Of a stretch of DNA of 6,161 nt, positions 5,884-6,161 are shown one piece after another. Position 1 is the stretch's first letter. Each line of letters opens with the position of its first letter. The translations under genes and the position numbers were made by a program. The DNA comes from Candidatus Eiseniibacteriota bacterium (GTDB lineage: Bacteria > Joyebacterota > Joyebacteria > Joyebacterales > Joyebacteraceae), in NCBI GenBank assembly GCA_030610515.1, contig JAUWRQ010000074.1:1-6161 (forward strand). Direction: 5' to 3'. The notes under the pieces were generated by a model. That model was not told the origin of the DNA. It saw only the letters and a list, made by a program, of their open reading frames with translations, and made no database searches.

Positions 5884-6161
5884 ATGATCGCGTACAGACG
5901 TGAGTTCGTGCGGGTCGTGGGCGTTGTGTCTCTCGCGGCGCTGCTCCTGCTGGGAGGCTGTACGAGCAGGTGCACGAACCCCGAGGAGTCGGACGACGAC
6001 CCGTACCCTCTGCGCACCTCGCCGGACAACGTGTTGGAGAAGTTCAACCTGGCCTACAAGGCGATGGATGCCGAAGCCTACCTCGACTGCCTCGCGGACG
6101 ACTTCGAGTTTCACCTGAACCCCGATGACACCGGAGACCCTCAGAACCCTCTCCCTGACTC
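5884..6161 (+). CDS. lipoprotein, N-terminal part (cut by the window end)
   Basis: Only 92 complete codons are present; the gene continues past the window edge. The N-terminus is a lipoprotein signal: RREFVR, a hydrophobic stretch VVGVVSLAALLLL, then the lipobox LGGC with Cys26 as the lipidated residue. Thr27 follows, so by the E. coli rule it would go to the outer membrane, although that rule may not hold here. After a flexible acidic stretch (EESDDDP) comes SPDNVLEKFNLAYKAMDAEAYLDCLADDFEFHL, which looks like the first helices and strand of an NTF2/SnoaL-like fold. That assignment is tentative because the domain is incomplete. AAGGAG lies 6 nt upstream of the ATG and a plausible promoter lies about 50-75 nt upstream. 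The gene is divergent from the PorV-type gene. I do not recognise a specific function. Confidence 0.85.
   Translation, partial: MIAYRREFVRVVGVVSLAALLLLGGCTSRCTNPEESDDDPYPLRTSPDNVLEKFNLAYKAMDAEAYLDCLADDFEFHLNPDDTGDPQNPLPD

Noticed and set aside
5649..5903. An 84-codon plus-strand frame starting MAREHDSSRNCCECPKL
   Set aside because: GTG start without a ribosome binding site; the cysteines form no regular zinc motif, and the frame runs out of phase into the lipoprotein gene.
5395..6114. A 239-codon minus-strand frame across the divergent region and the lipoprotein gene
   Set aside because: Arginine- and proline-rich translation with no domain; it overlaps the lipoprotein gene, which has a ribosome binding site, signal peptide and lipobox.

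Overview
The window is GC-rich bacterial chromosome with dense, ordinary gene packing. The gene set points to a Gram-negative (diderm) bacterium related to the FCB superphylum (Bacteroidetes and its candidate-phylum relatives). Four things support this: a short RpoD-type sigma factor without region 1.1, an LpxH-type enzyme of lipid A synthesis with the Bacteroidetes-style GNHD motif, a PorV/PorQ-type outer-membrane beta-barrel protein, and a lipoprotein with a clear lipobox. I cannot assign a phylum from the sequence alone. I see no mobile element, CRISPR array, tRNA or rRNA.

Left half, minus strand (about 3174 down to 60): a likely three-gene operon. A very good promoter (TTGACG, 17-nt spacer, TATAAT) lies in the divergent intergenic region and precedes a leader of about 170 nt. 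The genes run in this order: a 107-residue coiled-coil protein of unknown function, an HtrA/DegP-type periplasmic serine protease with two PDZ domains, and an RpoD-like sigma factor. A hairpin lies downstream of the sigma gene. The htrA start region is unusual. A 13-bp stem ends exactly where the Shine-Dalgarno sequence begins, and the GTG start overlaps an ATG-TGA start-stop pair.

Middle, plus strand (3340-4143): an LpxH-type UDP-2,3-diacylglucosamine pyrophosphatase, transcribed divergently from the operon. It converges on the next gene, and a perfect 10-bp inverted repeat, probably a bidirectional terminator, sits between them.

Right part: a PorV/PorQ-family protein on the minus strand (4340-5251), a gene-free divergent region of about 630 bp with several GC-rich hairpins, and the start of a lipoprotein gene on the plus strand (5884 to the window edge) with its own likely promoter.

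The common theme is the cell envelope: protein quality control (HtrA), a possible regulator (the sigma factor), lipid A synthesis (LpxH), an outer-membrane barrel and a lipoprotein. No clear new biological system is visible. The points most worth checking are the substituted -10-recognition residues of the sigma factor, its linkage to htrA, and the structured htrA translation start.
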